Source of the DNA: an uncultured Pseudocitrobacter sp.
GTDB taxonomy: Bacteria; Pseudomonadota; Gammaproteobacteria; Enterobacterales; Enterobacteriaceae
DNA length: 55,298 nucleotides
NCBI GenBank assembly: GCA_913778145.1
Contig: CAJYVI010000024.1
Span: 1-55,298, forward strand
Reading direction: 5' to 3'
The translations under genes were made by a program, and so were the position numbers. Of the stretch, positions 8,016 through 15,655 are shown piece by piece (position 1 is the first letter of the stretch; every line of letters starts with the position of its first letter). A model generated the notes under the pieces. It searched no databases, had not been told where the DNA came from, and worked only from the letters and a program-made list of their open reading frames with translations.

Positions 8016-9188
8016 TTAATAACCAATTGCGAAGTAGCGCCCTGTCTCAACTGCTGCGCTATTGGTAACTGTGCGAGCAGCAACAATCGCAGTAAGCGTT
8101 GTTTTTGTTGTCTCTGAAACACCCCATGAGTTAACCCCGATGGGGCCGGTTGTTGTTGCTGTCAATTCCTGCACTAAAGCCAGTGAAGCACCGTTAGGAA
8201 ATGCCATTGGGAATGATGCCGTTGCAATTCCAGTCGAGCTATCCGAGGGACCAATTAGGCCCCACTGAAATATCAGTGATTTATTCCCAGTAAGAGGGAA
8301 AATGGTATACCCGGTTTGTCCAAGCATGCCGCTTGGTGCAGCCAATTTCGCAGCCTCTCCTAAACCAAGGTTTTTGAGAAACTCTGCAACATCGGCAATA
8401 TCTGAGCCATTCGCGGCTTTATCCATTTTACCGGAAAGCGCATTTGTCATTGTGGTGGCAAAATTTGGATCATTTCCCAATGCTGCCGCCAGCTCGTTAA
8501 GGGTATCGAGTGCCGCCGGTGAAGATGCAACCAGAGCAGCAATTGCCGCCTGCACAAATGCCGTGTTCGCAAGCTGCGTGGAATTATTGCCTGCAGCCGC
8601 CGTTGGTGCTTTTGGCGTGCCGGTGAATGTCGGACTGACTTTTGGTGCATATTGCGTATGCGGATCGTTAGCTGTGACGTGCTTCGCCATCAGGTCATCC
8701 ACATACACCTTTAGCTCCAGCACCTTGTCATCCACATACTTACGGGTTGCCAGGACCACTGCAGGGTCAATTTTCAGGGTAATGTTTTCAGTGCTGCTGG
8801 TAATCAGTACCATGCGTACGGTCTGCGTGCGCCCACTCCCTTCAGCCAACTGGGGCTTGTAGCTCTCAGGGCAGTTGCCTACGGCAATCAGTGCGCCGGT
8901 TTCATCAAACAAACCAACCTCACGAATCCACCAACCGCCCTCAGTTTCAGGGATCACCTGTTCAGCAATAATCTGGCTGCTGTTCTGCGGATCGATATAC
9001 AGCATATTCAATGCCGCACGGCGCTTTTCAGCAACCAGCGCTGTCTGCTGCGCGCTGGGCGTTGGCAACACGCCGCCACCGTCGCCCACCGCCATCTGGG
9101 TAATTTTCAACGGGACACCGAGCGCGGCGGCGCTTGCCAGTTTCGCCGCGCCGATATCCGTCAGCAGGGTATAAAATTTTGCGCTCAT
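8016..9188 (-). CDS. H: Tail fibre protein gpH (expressed form)
   Basis: A protein of 390 residues, much shorter than P2 gpH (about 669). The N-terminal baseplate-attachment domain is P2-like (AVGDGGG, AEGSGRTQTVRMV). A shortened shaft follows, then a variable C-terminal tip that begins at the crossover site in codons for LGLGEAAK (about residue 274). The tip binds the host receptor. The start overlaps the end of I by four bases. Confidence 0.93.
   Translation of the reverse strand: MSAKFYTLLTDIGAAKLASAAALGVPLKITQMAVGDGGGVLPTPSAQQTALVAEKRRAALNMLYIDPQNSSQIIAEQVIPETEGGWWIREVGLFDETGALIAVGNCPESYKPQLAEGSGRTQTVRMVLITSSTENITLKIDPAVVLATRKYVDDKVLELKVYVDDLMAKHVTANDPHTQYAPKVSPTFTGTPKAPTAAAGNNSTQLANTAFVQAAIAALVASSPAALDTLNELAAALGNDPNFATTMTNALSGKMDKAANGSDIADVAEFLKNLGLGEAAKLAAPSGMLGQTGYTIFPLTGNKSLIFQWGLIGPSDSSTGIATASFPMAFPNGASLALVQELTATTTGPIGVNSWGVSETTKTTLTAIVAARTVTNSAAVETGRYFAIGY
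8355..8380 (-). other. Invertase crossover site, right (inside H)
   Basis: A 26-bp site on the minus strand with arms TTCTCAAAAACC and GGTTTAGGAGAG around a central TT. It is the inverted partner of 6926-6951 and sits inside the reading frame of H, so recombination keeps the frame open. Confidence 0.88.
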
Positions 9189-9790
9189 GGATTCACTCTC
9201 ATTGTGTCAATAACATGGACCGCTCCGCCCTCATAAGCGGTGCCGCTGGAAATAATGGTTTCGTTGATGTACGGGTAAATCGTGATTTCTTCGCCGATAT
9301 AGGAGGCTGCGCCCACAAAATAGGGACCGATGGTCTGCAGGTTTATGGACATGCCGATCAGATGGCGGCTACACGGCTTGGCATCCCCGATCAGGCGCTC
9401 CAGTTCCAGATAGGTTTCTTCCGTAATGCCCTGGTCCTGCACGCCAATGTCCAGGCGAAACGTCCCCGGCGTCTCGCCGGTCTGCCACCATTCAATGATG
9501 CGGATCAAAAAACCAAACGGCTCCACCACACGCCGCACGGCGCTGGTTGTCCCCTTATGCTGATGGATATAGAAAGCATCCTGCACCACACGGCGCTTGA
9601 CGCTCTCCGTCCAGCTTTCGTCCCAGCGGTCAACGGAAAACGCCCACGCCAGATATGGCAGAAAGCTGACCGGACACGTTGCCGGGTTCCATAAATCGCG
9701 CAGCGGCACCTGCAGATCGGAAATGCCGCTGCAGGTCTGCGCTAACCGTCGCTCAAGCGGCGATGAACCGGGCGGCAGCAGGCTATTCAT
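9185..9790 (-). CDS. I: Baseplate/tail tip protein gpI
   Basis: A protein of 201 residues, about 25 longer than P2 gpI, with the extra length at the C-terminus after the conserved part (LRDLWNPATCPVSFLPYLAW near the N-terminus). It is a baseplate component needed for tail assembly. It overlaps J upstream and H downstream by a few bases, so it is translationally linked in the V-W-J-I-H-G operon. Confidence 0.93.
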   Translation of the reverse strand: MNSLLPPGSSPLERRLAQTCSGISDLQVPLRDLWNPATCPVSFLPYLAWAFSVDRWDESWTESVKRRVVQDAFYIHQHKGTTSAVRRVVEPFGFLIRIIEWWQTGETPGTFRLDIGVQDQGITEETYLELERLIGDAKPCSRHLIGMSINLQTIGPYFVGAASYIGEEITIYPYINETIISSGTAYEGGAVHVIDTMRVNP

Positions 9791-10691
9791 CCGTGCCCCC
9801 GTTGGTTACGCTCCATTCCGTACAGGATGCCGCCTGCGTCTTATCCAGCACCACATCATCCAACGGGGAGGCCAGCTCCACCCGCTGGACGCCCTCTACA
9901 TGCAACGCGGCATAAATCGCGCTGCGACGGATATCACGGCCCAGCCGCGTCTGGCTGGCGATGTACTTCTGCAGGCTGGCTTTTGCTGCCGCCATCACCG
10001 GCTCAGCTTCCGGCCCCGGATAAAGAAAGATCGTTGCATCTACGCTATACGGGATTATTTCGGCGCTGCGCACCGTCAGGCGGTCTGCCACCGGGCGCAC
10101 GTTCTCGCTGTTAAGCGCCTGCTCTACCACCGCCAGCAGATCAGCCCCTGCCGTACCGTCACCCTCACGACTCAGCACGGTAAGCACCACCTCCGCCGGT
10201 GCCGGACTGGTTGCGCTGGCGTCTGCCACGCGCCCGTCCGCGCTTTTAGCGTGAAACTCATAGGCCGCCGTCGGTCCCGCAACGGACAATCCCTCAAACG
10301 CAGCCGGAACACGCAGGCGCAGCGCATCATCGTTTTCCATGACGGCAGCAATCGGCGGCACCGCGTCGTTGTCGGCAGGCGTTACAGTCAGGCGTTTCAC
10401 GTTGTAGTTGGCTGCCAGCTGATCGAGATCGCCGCCGATGGCATACGCCACCATGACCGCCTGCGCAGCCTCATTAATACGCTGGCGCAAAAGGATTTCA
10501 CGGTAGGTGCTTTCCTGCAGCAGCTTGGTGACGGGTTCAGATTCCAGCGCCAGCGTGCGCCGCACCGCGTCCTGCTCATCCGCCGGATAAAGGGCCACAA
10601 ATGCGGCCTTGCGCTCAGCCAGCAGCGTCTCAAAATCCGGCACGTCCACTATCTGCGGCGCGGGCAGCTGGGAAAGGTCAATCACTGCCAT
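9783..10691 (-). CDS. J: Baseplate protein gpJ
   Basis: A protein of 302 residues, the same length as P2 gpJ, which forms the baseplate wedge. The start is the ATG at 10691 (MAVIDLSQLPAP), matching the P2 N-terminus. It overlaps the end of W by 14 bases. Conserved stretches such as AFEGLSVAGPT and YAALHVEGVQRVELA are clear. Confidence 0.96.
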   Translation of the reverse strand: MAVIDLSQLPAPQIVDVPDFETLLAERKAAFVALYPADEQDAVRRTLALESEPVTKLLQESTYREILLRQRINEAAQAVMVAYAIGGDLDQLAANYNVKRLTVTPADNDAVPPIAAVMENDDALRLRVPAAFEGLSVAGPTAAYEFHAKSADGRVADASATSPAPAEVVLTVLSREGDGTAGADLLAVVEQALNSENVRPVADRLTVRSAEIIPYSVDATIFLYPGPEAEPVMAAAKASLQKYIASQTRLGRDIRRSAIYAALHVEGVQRVELASPLDDVVLDKTQAASCTEWSVTNGGTDE

Positions 10692-11037
10692 TGTCTGCTC
10701 CTGTAGATACCGAAAGGGAAACCGGTGCGCCGTTATTGCGCTGTCCGGTAAGCTCAACCACCATGGAGCCGTCAAAATTGCTGCTGATGGCGACGGAATC
10801 CAGCGTAAGTCGTGGCTCCCAGCGACTCAGCGCCACATAGACCGCAGACATGACCTGCAGGCGCAACGCCGGGTTCTGCGGCTGGTCAATCAGGGCGGAC
10901 AGCAGGGAACCATATACCCGACGGGCAATCCGGCTACCCTGTGGGGTCAGCAGAATATCCCGCACTGACTGGCGCAGATGGTCAGTATCAGTAATGGCCT
11001 TGCCGTTGCCCTGGCTCATGCCGATATACAGCGTCAT
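10678..11037 (-). CDS. W: Baseplate wedge protein gpW (gp25-like)
   Basis: A protein of 119 residues (P2 115), the T4 gp25-like wedge protein that nucleates sheath assembly. Its ATG overlaps the V stop codon (ATGA). The GSRIARRVYGSLL stretch is typical of the family. Confidence 0.95.
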   Translation of the reverse strand: MTLYIGMSQGNGKAITDTDHLRQSVRDILLTPQGSRIARRVYGSLLSALIDQPQNPALRLQVMSAVYVALSRWEPRLTLDSVAISSNFDGSMVVELTGQRNNGAPVSLSVSTGADNGSD

Positions 11038-11612
11038 ACCGGGCCTCCTGACGTATCGCCGCCGGACTTAACGCCGGAGTGACCGTGATTATCCACCACG
11101 ATCCCGTTGGAACTCATCGCGCCGCCGCCCTGGGTGACGCCGCCATTGATCACCATCTCGCTGTTAATGCGCGTGGTGTCAGCCTCCACCACAAACTCAA
11201 CGGTTTTGAGGGTGATATTATCCGCCGCCTCGATCACCATTGATTTGATACCCCGGACATGCCACCGCCCGGTGGCGGGTTCATACTCAAACCAGCCCCC
11301 GTCCGGGTACTCCGTCACGCAACCGTCCACGGAATCCGACGGCGGCGTAAACTGATTGGAGTAGATGGCAGGCAACGCAAAAGCAGTTTCCAGATTGCCG
11401 CCCATGCTCAGCACCACCACCTGCTCATCCGGCGACGGGCACCACCATGTACGGGCACCACCGGCACGCAGCGTCAGCCAGTTAATCCAGTTGGTTTCAA
11501 GCTCGCCCACTCTCACCCGGCACAGCCAGTTTTCCCGGTCCACTTCGGTCACGGTGCCGGTGCGGATCAGGTTGGTGATAAGGCGCATGATTTCGGTCAG
11601 TTGTGCGTTCAT
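11034..11612 (-). CDS. V: Baseplate spike protein gpV
   Basis: A protein of 192 residues from the chosen start (P2 211). It forms the membrane-piercing central spike trimer. The C-terminus carries HGH (in DNHGHSG), matching the His pair that holds iron at the P2 spike tip. The N-terminal OB domain is present (RTGTVTEVD, RTWWCPS). I chose MNAQLTEIM at 11612 by alignment with P2; an ATG at 11627 is also in frame. Neither has a strong ribosome binding site. Confidence 0.93.
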   Translation of the reverse strand: MNAQLTEIMRLITNLIRTGTVTEVDRENWLCRVRVGELETNWINWLTLRAGGARTWWCPSPDEQVVVLSMGGNLETAFALPAIYSNQFTPPSDSVDGCVTEYPDGGWFEYEPATGRWHVRGIKSMVIEAADNITLKTVEFVVEADTTRINSEMVINGGVTQGGGAMSSNGIVVDNHGHSGVKSGGDTSGGPV

Positions 11613-11658
11613 GTTGTCAGATTGCATGTGATGTCATTTTTTAAAAACAATGCTTCAT

Positions 11659-11676
11659 TGTCTGGTCTTTGATACA
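11659..11676 (-). promoter_or_regulatory. Ogr/Delta-type late promoter site for V operon
   Basis: TGT-N12-ACA, extending to TTGT-N12-ACAA, lies between V and the opposite-strand cargo gene. If the P2 spacing of about 55 bases holds, transcription would start almost at the V start codon, so either spacing or start codon differs from P2. The dyad is plain; its use is inferred. Confidence 0.6.
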
Positions 11677-11712
11677 AATACTCATGGACATTAAACTGTG
11701 AGGGAACTCGGA

Positions 11713-12408
11713 ATGGAGTTTGATAAAATAAATGCATTCTTAGCCACAGCTATAGGTGGACTAATATTTAAATGGCTTGCGGGTGGAGTATCCTCTTTTT
11801 GGGCATGGCTAAATAAGTCCCATCCAGAAGAAGATTTTTTGGTGTCCAAAATCGGCATCACAAAACCAGTTATCAGGCTTAGTTTTTGCAAGTACAAACG
11901 AAACACTAAACCGCACACTAAGAACAATAAAATATTTCTCACCATATTTGGTTCTATAGTTATAGTCCTATCCGCTGTTGGTTTTTATCAATTCACGAAA
12001 ATTGTTATTCAAGGACCAATACAGTGGATCGATTTTAAATATAAAGAAACAGGTGATTCGCTATGGATCAGACAGGATGAAGCGAGAAACAAGCCAAACA
12101 GTCCAAAATGGAATATATCTCCTGACACCTGCCTTAACCAAAAGGCATTAGATAAAATCACATCAATAAAACCCAAAACCATTGAATTCATTTGCGGTTA
12201 CATGCTAGATCCAAAAAGGCGAGAAGAATTAGGTGTAGCAGCCAATAAAAACTCTCTCGGTCTAATGGTTATGATTCCTATAGCTTATTTATCTCTTCTA
12301 TTTTTCCTCATGCTTGGCACAGCCGTGTTTATTGATTTATATATAAACGCAAAAATCACCTTATTCAATAAATCAGAAGCAGAGAAAAGTTATCAATACC
12401 TAACATGA
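11713..12408 (+). CDS. Opposite-strand cargo gene: unknown membrane protein
   Basis: A protein of 231 residues that I do not recognise. The start is the ATG at 11713 with AGGG eight bases upstream. It has an amphipathic N-terminal segment (about residues 8-33), one clear membrane helix (about 74-95, with IFLTIFGSIVIVLSAVGFY), a polar middle of about 85 residues with two Cys (Cys140 and Cys158 by rough count), and a second long hydrophobic stretch (about 185-215). It is visibly AT-rich, points against the late operon between V and S, and ends two bases from the S stop. Position and base composition mark it as cargo. An exclusion or defence role is a guess from context. Confidence 0.85.
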   Translation: MEFDKINAFLATAIGGLIFKWLAGGVSSFWAWLNKSHPEEDFLVSKIGITKPVIRLSFCKYKRNTKPHTKNNKIFLTIFGSIVIVLSAVGFYQFTKIVIQGPIQWIDFKYKETGDSLWIRQDEARNKPNSPKWNISPDTCLNQKALDKITSIKPKTIEFICGYMLDPKRREELGVAANKNSLGLMVMIPIAYLSLLFFLMLGTAVFIDLYINAKITLFNKSEAEKSYQYLT

Positions 12409-12409
12409 A

Positions 12410-12859
12410 CTAAAGCCTAACCAGCCAGCGCAGCAGAGTGTCACGGGTGATGGTTTCCACCTCATCATTCACGCCCAGCAGGCGGCGCTCTGCGTAGTGG
12501 ATCTCCGGGCCTTTTCGGCTGACGCGATCCCGGAGGCCGTAGTGGTGAACACGGGCAATGCGCTGCACCTTGCCATCAAACTGCACGCTGGCGGAGTCCG
12601 CACTGGCGGCTGTTTTCAGGTATTTTGTGGTGCGAAGCTTTGCAAACATCTGGCGTTTGATGCGTCCCTTCTTGCTGCGAGCAGTCACCCGGCGCGGCTC
12701 ATAGCCGCTGCCGTCAGGATTACGCTGCAGCCTGATGTTCTGCTGCTGCGTCCGGCGCAGCTGTTGCGCCAGTTGCCGCATCATACGGCTGCGCGCGGCA
12801 GGTTCCAGATTCGCCAGTAGCGCCGTCAGCCAGTCATCCACCCTCTGCAGTTCATCCAC
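12410..12859 (-). CDS. S: Tail completion protein gpS
   Basis: A protein of 149 residues (P2 150), needed to finish the tail and join it to the head. It carries the typical NPDGSGYEPRR and RVHHYGLRDRVSRKG stretches. It overlaps R by eight bases. It is the last gene of the long O-to-S transcript before the cargo gene. Confidence 0.95.
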   Translation of the reverse strand: MDELQRVDDWLTALLANLEPAARSRMMRQLAQQLRRTQQQNIRLQRNPDGSGYEPRRVTARSKKGRIKRQMFAKLRTTKYLKTAASADSASVQFDGKVQRIARVHHYGLRDRVSRKGPEIHYAERRLLGVNDEVETITRDTLLRWLVRL

Positions 12860-13283
12860 GTTTCACCGTCCACATTTCTTCGGGTTCGTCCGGCTCCGGC
12901 ACCGCTTCAACGCTTGACACGCTGCCGTTAGTGCTGACCAGCACGCGCTCCGTCAGCTGCAGGTTCAGGCTGATATCGCACACATCGTTGCGCAGAATAT
13001 CCACTTCAAAGGTGAACAGTTTTTCGCGCAGCTCCGGGTTATTGATAGCATCCGGCTGGTTGTCACTTAGCCACAGCAGCACAGGAGCCATCAGCAGATT
13101 CTGGTCGCCGCCGAAATCCTCGATCACCACGTTCAGGGTGTAGCGGTATTCCCATGACATGGAGCTGGCACCGGTTGCCACCAGTGAGCCGTTATCAACG
13201 AAAAGGTGCAGCTTGTCCGGGTTGTCCCGGACATAGGCAACCGCTTTATTCAGAGCGCTGCGTAAGGACTGCGGTTTGTTCAC
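12852..13283 (-). CDS. R: Tail completion protein gpR
   Basis: A protein of 143 residues (P2 155), working with S in tail completion. The N-terminus MNKPQSLRSAL is P2-like. Its start lies inside the end of lysC, as expected for this gene block. Confidence 0.93.
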   Translation of the reverse strand: MNKPQSLRSALNKAVAYVRDNPDKLHLFVDNGSLVATGASSMSWEYRYTLNVVIEDFGGDQNLLMAPVLLWLSDNQPDAINNPELREKLFTFEVDILRNDVCDISLNLQLTERVLVSTNGSVSSVEAVPEPDEPEEMWTVKRG

Positions 13284-13536
13284 TGTCTCGCTCCTGGCAT
13301 GACACTATGGTGTCCACTTTGTCTGCACAGACCGCCCAGGCGGCCTCCGTTTCATCCAGTAGGGCCAGCAGATCGCCGTTACTGCGCGGCGCTGACCTTT
13401 CCAGGCGGCATTGAGTCACCTTTGGACAGCCACTCACGGTAAGCTGCACCTCCGGTGATGGCTGGTCTTTCGCGCAGCCTGACAACATCAGGAGGCAAGA
13501 TAGTGTCAGCCCAGCGGCGCAAATCATCGTTTTCAC
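13246..13536 (-). CDS. lysC: Rz1-like outer-membrane spanin LysC, embedded in lysB
   Basis: About 96 residues from a GTG start at 13536 that has GAGGAG eight bases upstream. A signal peptide ends in a lipobox (LLMLSGC, Cys21), so the product is an outer-membrane lipoprotein. The gene starts inside lysB in another frame and runs past its end to overlap R. It pairs with the LysB coiled coil to fuse inner and outer membranes in the last step of lysis. The longer open frame to 13602 lacks a signal sequence at its N-terminus. Confidence 0.87.
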   Translation of the reverse strand: MKTMICAAGLTLSCLLMLSGCAKDQPSPEVQLTVSGCPKVTQCRLERSAPRSNGDLLALLDETEAAWAVCADKVDTIVSCQERDSEQTAVLTQRSE

Positions 13537-13804
13537 GTTTAAGCTCCTCGATCCGGTTCTGGCGCTGATGCAGCAGTGAGCGCGTATCTTCTGCCGCCGC
13601 ATAAAGCCGCGTCTGCTCTCTGCTGTTGGTTTCGGTCAGAATGGACAGGCCGATCAGCTGGCTGTTTTTCTTCGTCAGTTCCTGATTTTTGCTGTTCAGA
13701 TCCTTGCTCTGAGTTTCGATAGTGTGGCTGGCATTATTGAGCCGCCACGACTGCCAGCCCAGCGCCGCAAGTACCAGCGCCAGCACTACCGCCAGCGCAC
13801 GCAT
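13379..13804 (-). CDS. lysB: Rz-like inner-membrane spanin LysB
   Basis: A protein of 141 residues with one N-terminal membrane helix (about residues 2-20) followed by a long polar coiled-coil region rich in Asn, Gln, Lys and Glu (about 25-100). This is the build of an i-spanin. Its stop codon lies inside lysC. It overlaps the upstream membrane protein gene by one base. Confidence 0.9.
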   Translation of the reverse strand: MRALAVVLALVLAALGWQSWRLNNASHTIETQSKDLNSKNQELTKKNSQLIGLSILTETNSREQTRLYAAAEDTRSLLHQRQNRIEELKRENDDLRRWADTILPPDVVRLRERPAITGGAAYREWLSKGDSMPPGKVSAAQ

Positions 13805-14181
13805 CAGGCCGCCATCGGCTCATGAAGCTGCGCGCGGGCAATCTGATACAGAACCAGCGTCAGCAGGTAAAACATCAGGGTGATCACCCATCCCGAAAAC
13901 GCCAGGCACAGAACAATAAGCATCCTGATTATCCATGTACGCACGGGTTTTACAGGGTGTGCCCTGAATTTCAGCAATGCCGCCCTGACCTCATCGCGCG
14001 CCCTCTCTCCGGCGAACCACCCGACAGCGCACAGCGCAGCAAGCAACCAGGCGAGGAAGCATGACACCCAGACAGACGCACCAACCAGAACCGGCGCACC
14101 GCTGCGCGGATACAGCAGGCTGATAACCAACAGCGCGGCCCATGCCAGCTGGAAAAAAACGCTCATGACTTTCTTTTTCAT
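13804..14181 (-). CDS. lysA: LysA-like membrane protein, probable lysis-timing factor
   Basis: A protein of 125 residues with three or four hydrophobic segments (about 8-22, 30-57 and 87-115). It lies where P2 has lysA, the gene that delays lysis and acts as an antiholin. Sequence similarity to P2 LysA is not obvious by eye, so the name rests on position and membrane topology. Confidence 0.65.
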   Translation of the reverse strand: MKKKVMSVFFQLAWAALLVISLLYPRSGAPVLVGASVWVSCFLAWLLAALCAVGWFAGERARDEVRAALLKFRAHPVKPVRTWIIRMLIVLCLAFSGWVITLMFYLLTLVLYQIARAQLHEPMAA

Positions 14182-14185
14182 TCCG

Positions 14186-14695
14186 TTATGCTCCTTTTAA
14201 GCACCAGGCCATTTCCCGCGCGCGGCGGTTGTCCAGCCCCTGATTAAAAACACCTTTGACATATACCCAGCGCGGCAGCTGATGACAGGCATCCGCCCAG
14301 CGCCGCTGGTTCAGCAACTTAACTAGCGTGGAGCTGCAGGCGTTGCCGGTGCCCACGTTGAAAGCAAACGACACCACCGCGTCATAGACCTTTTGCGGCA
14401 TCGGCTGCACCACACATTTATCCAGCGCCCTCTCTACGCGCAGCACATTGGTGATAAGTCCCTGCGCCGCCTGCCGTTCCGTGATGGTTTTGCCCGGCAC
14501 CACACCAGATGTATTGCCGATCCCGTCGGTCCACACGCCCGCGCTGCACTGATAAGGCTGCAGGCGGCATCCCTCGTAATCGGCAATCAGTTTCAGCCCC
14601 TCGACGGAAGTATGAAGCGACTGGAAACCGGGCAGCGTGGCGGCGATAGCCAGCACCGCCCCGACAAGGCAGCGCTTAACGATTGAAGGATTCAT
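14186..14695 (-). CDS. SAR endolysin, GH24 lysozyme
   Basis: A protein of 169 residues in the position of P2 gene K, but of the phage 21 R / P1 Lyz type. The N-terminal hydrophobic stretch (about residues 9-24, LVGAVLAIAATLPGF) is a signal-arrest-release segment, so the enzyme is exported by Sec and activated when the membrane loses potential. The catalytic array is Glu41, Cys50 and Thr56, the E-8-(D/C)-5-T pattern known in SAR endolysins. The start at 14695 follows GGGGGGAAT; the upstream in-frame ATG at 14722 lies inside the holin gene and is less likely. Confidence 0.93.
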   Translation of the reverse strand: MNPSIVKRCLVGAVLAIAATLPGFQSLHTSVEGLKLIADYEGCRLQPYQCSAGVWTDGIGNTSGVVPGKTITERQAAQGLITNVLRVERALDKCVVQPMPQKVYDAVVSFAFNVGTGNACSSTLVKLLNQRRWADACHQLPRWVYVKGVFNQGLDNRRAREMAWCLKGA

Positions 14696-14891
14696 ATTCC
14701 CCCCGCGAAATTTTGCCGCCACGTAACAATTTGAAAGACTGGTGTTTGTAGTACCAGTTGATAGCCAGCATCAGCACACCAATCAGTACGCCGCCAACCG
14801 TTGACGCATCCTTGAGCGACAGATCGCCCAGCCATGCCAGCAGCACGGCGATGCAGTAAGTGATAAAGGCGCTGATTCGTTCAAGCGTCAT
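14676..14891 (-). CDS. Phage holin
   Basis: A small protein of 71 residues with two hydrophobic segments (about 7-22 and 31-47) and a charged C-terminal tail (SRGEYESFNR). It overlaps the endolysin start by 20 bases. Size and topology fit a two-helix holin, which, paired with a SAR endolysin, could be a pinholin that only depolarises the membrane. Confidence 0.85.
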   Translation of the reverse strand: MTLERISAFITYCIAVLLAWLGDLSLKDASTVGGVLIGVLMLAINWYYKHQSFKLLRGGKISRGEYESFNR

Positions 14892-14894
14892 AAT

Positions 14895-15098
14895 TCAGTC
14901 CCATAGCTGGACGGTCTGCGCCGTGGTTGACGCCGTAATGTCCGGCAGCTCCACCTGCAGCCCGTGCGGTAAAAATGGGCCGTACTCAGCCAGCCCCGGA
15001 TTTGCCTGCAGAACCTGCTCAGTGACACCCTGCGTGCGCCCGTAATGACGCCAGCAAAGCGCGTCCACCGTGTCATACTGATGCGCACGCACTTTCAT
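14895..15098 (-). CDS. X: Tail protein gpX (LysM-like)
   Basis: A protein of 67 residues, the same length as P2 gpX, with the LysM-like pattern DTVDALCWRHYG and LQANPGLAEYGPFLP. It is an essential small tail protein of the P2 baseplate/hub. Its start overlaps the stop of L by one base. Confidence 0.95.
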   Translation of the reverse strand: MKVRAHQYDTVDALCWRHYGRTQGVTEQVLQANPGLAEYGPFLPHGLQVELPDITASTTAQTVQLWD

Positions 15099-15562
15099 CA
15101 GATAAGCTCCACCGTACAGTGCGGTGCATCCTGCACCCGGCTGATAGCCCAGCGGGCATCACGCCACAGATCACCGCTGGCCTCCTCCAACTCCTCCCCT
15201 CGCTTCACACCTGACGCAGTGGCGTCATAGTCCTGATAACGCTCATTGAGCACAGCGCGCGCCCAGCAAAAAACAGCGTTGTGGTAGTGCTGGATACGCT
15301 CGCTTTTGCCGTCCAGAATTTCTGCAGGAACGTCTGCAAGTGTCTGCCAGCCAAGCATCTGCTGACGCTTGCGGAAGTCGTACAGCTCAGCGTTAACCTC
15401 AGAGATCGCCGTCAGCACGACCTGCTTTAAACGCGGCTGCGTCACCGTTCCGTCAGTACGCATCACACTGCGAAATTCCGACAGGTCCACATCAGGCCAG
15501 AACGGCGTATTTTTGATGACCTCCGCCTGTTCCGGTGCCTGTTCGGGCGCAACAAACTTCAT
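15098..15562 (-). CDS. L: Head completion protein gpL
   Basis: A protein of 154 residues (P2 169), which closes the filled head and prepares the connector for tail joining. I chose the ATG at 15562, with GGAG nine bases upstream. The conserved MRTDGTV and TGDLWRDARWAIS-like motifs are present. Confidence 0.94.
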   Translation of the reverse strand: MKFVAPEQAPEQAEVIKNTPFWPDVDLSEFRSVMRTDGTVTQPRLKQVVLTAISEVNAELYDFRKRQQMLGWQTLADVPAEILDGKSERIQHYHNAVFCWARAVLNERYQDYDATASGVKRGEELEEASGDLWRDARWAISRVQDAPHCTVELI

Positions 15563-15655
15563 GCGGCTTTCTCCTGAAATAGTGGGCGGTGGACGGGGTT
15601 TTGATGTGGCAGTGCCTTTCGCCATCCCGTGCCGCCCGTGCGCGGGGCACGTTCT

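Larger units (their letters stand above)
6938..8368. other. Invertible tail-fibre segment
   Basis: About 1.4 kb lies between the core bases of two inverted 26-bp crossover sites and holds two alternative fibre C-termini and two chaperone genes facing each other. In the present orientation the minus-strand H-G pair is joined to the constant part of H. Flipping would join the silent plus-strand pair instead. The host-range switch is inferred from Mu, P1 and P2-family precedents. Confidence 0.88.
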
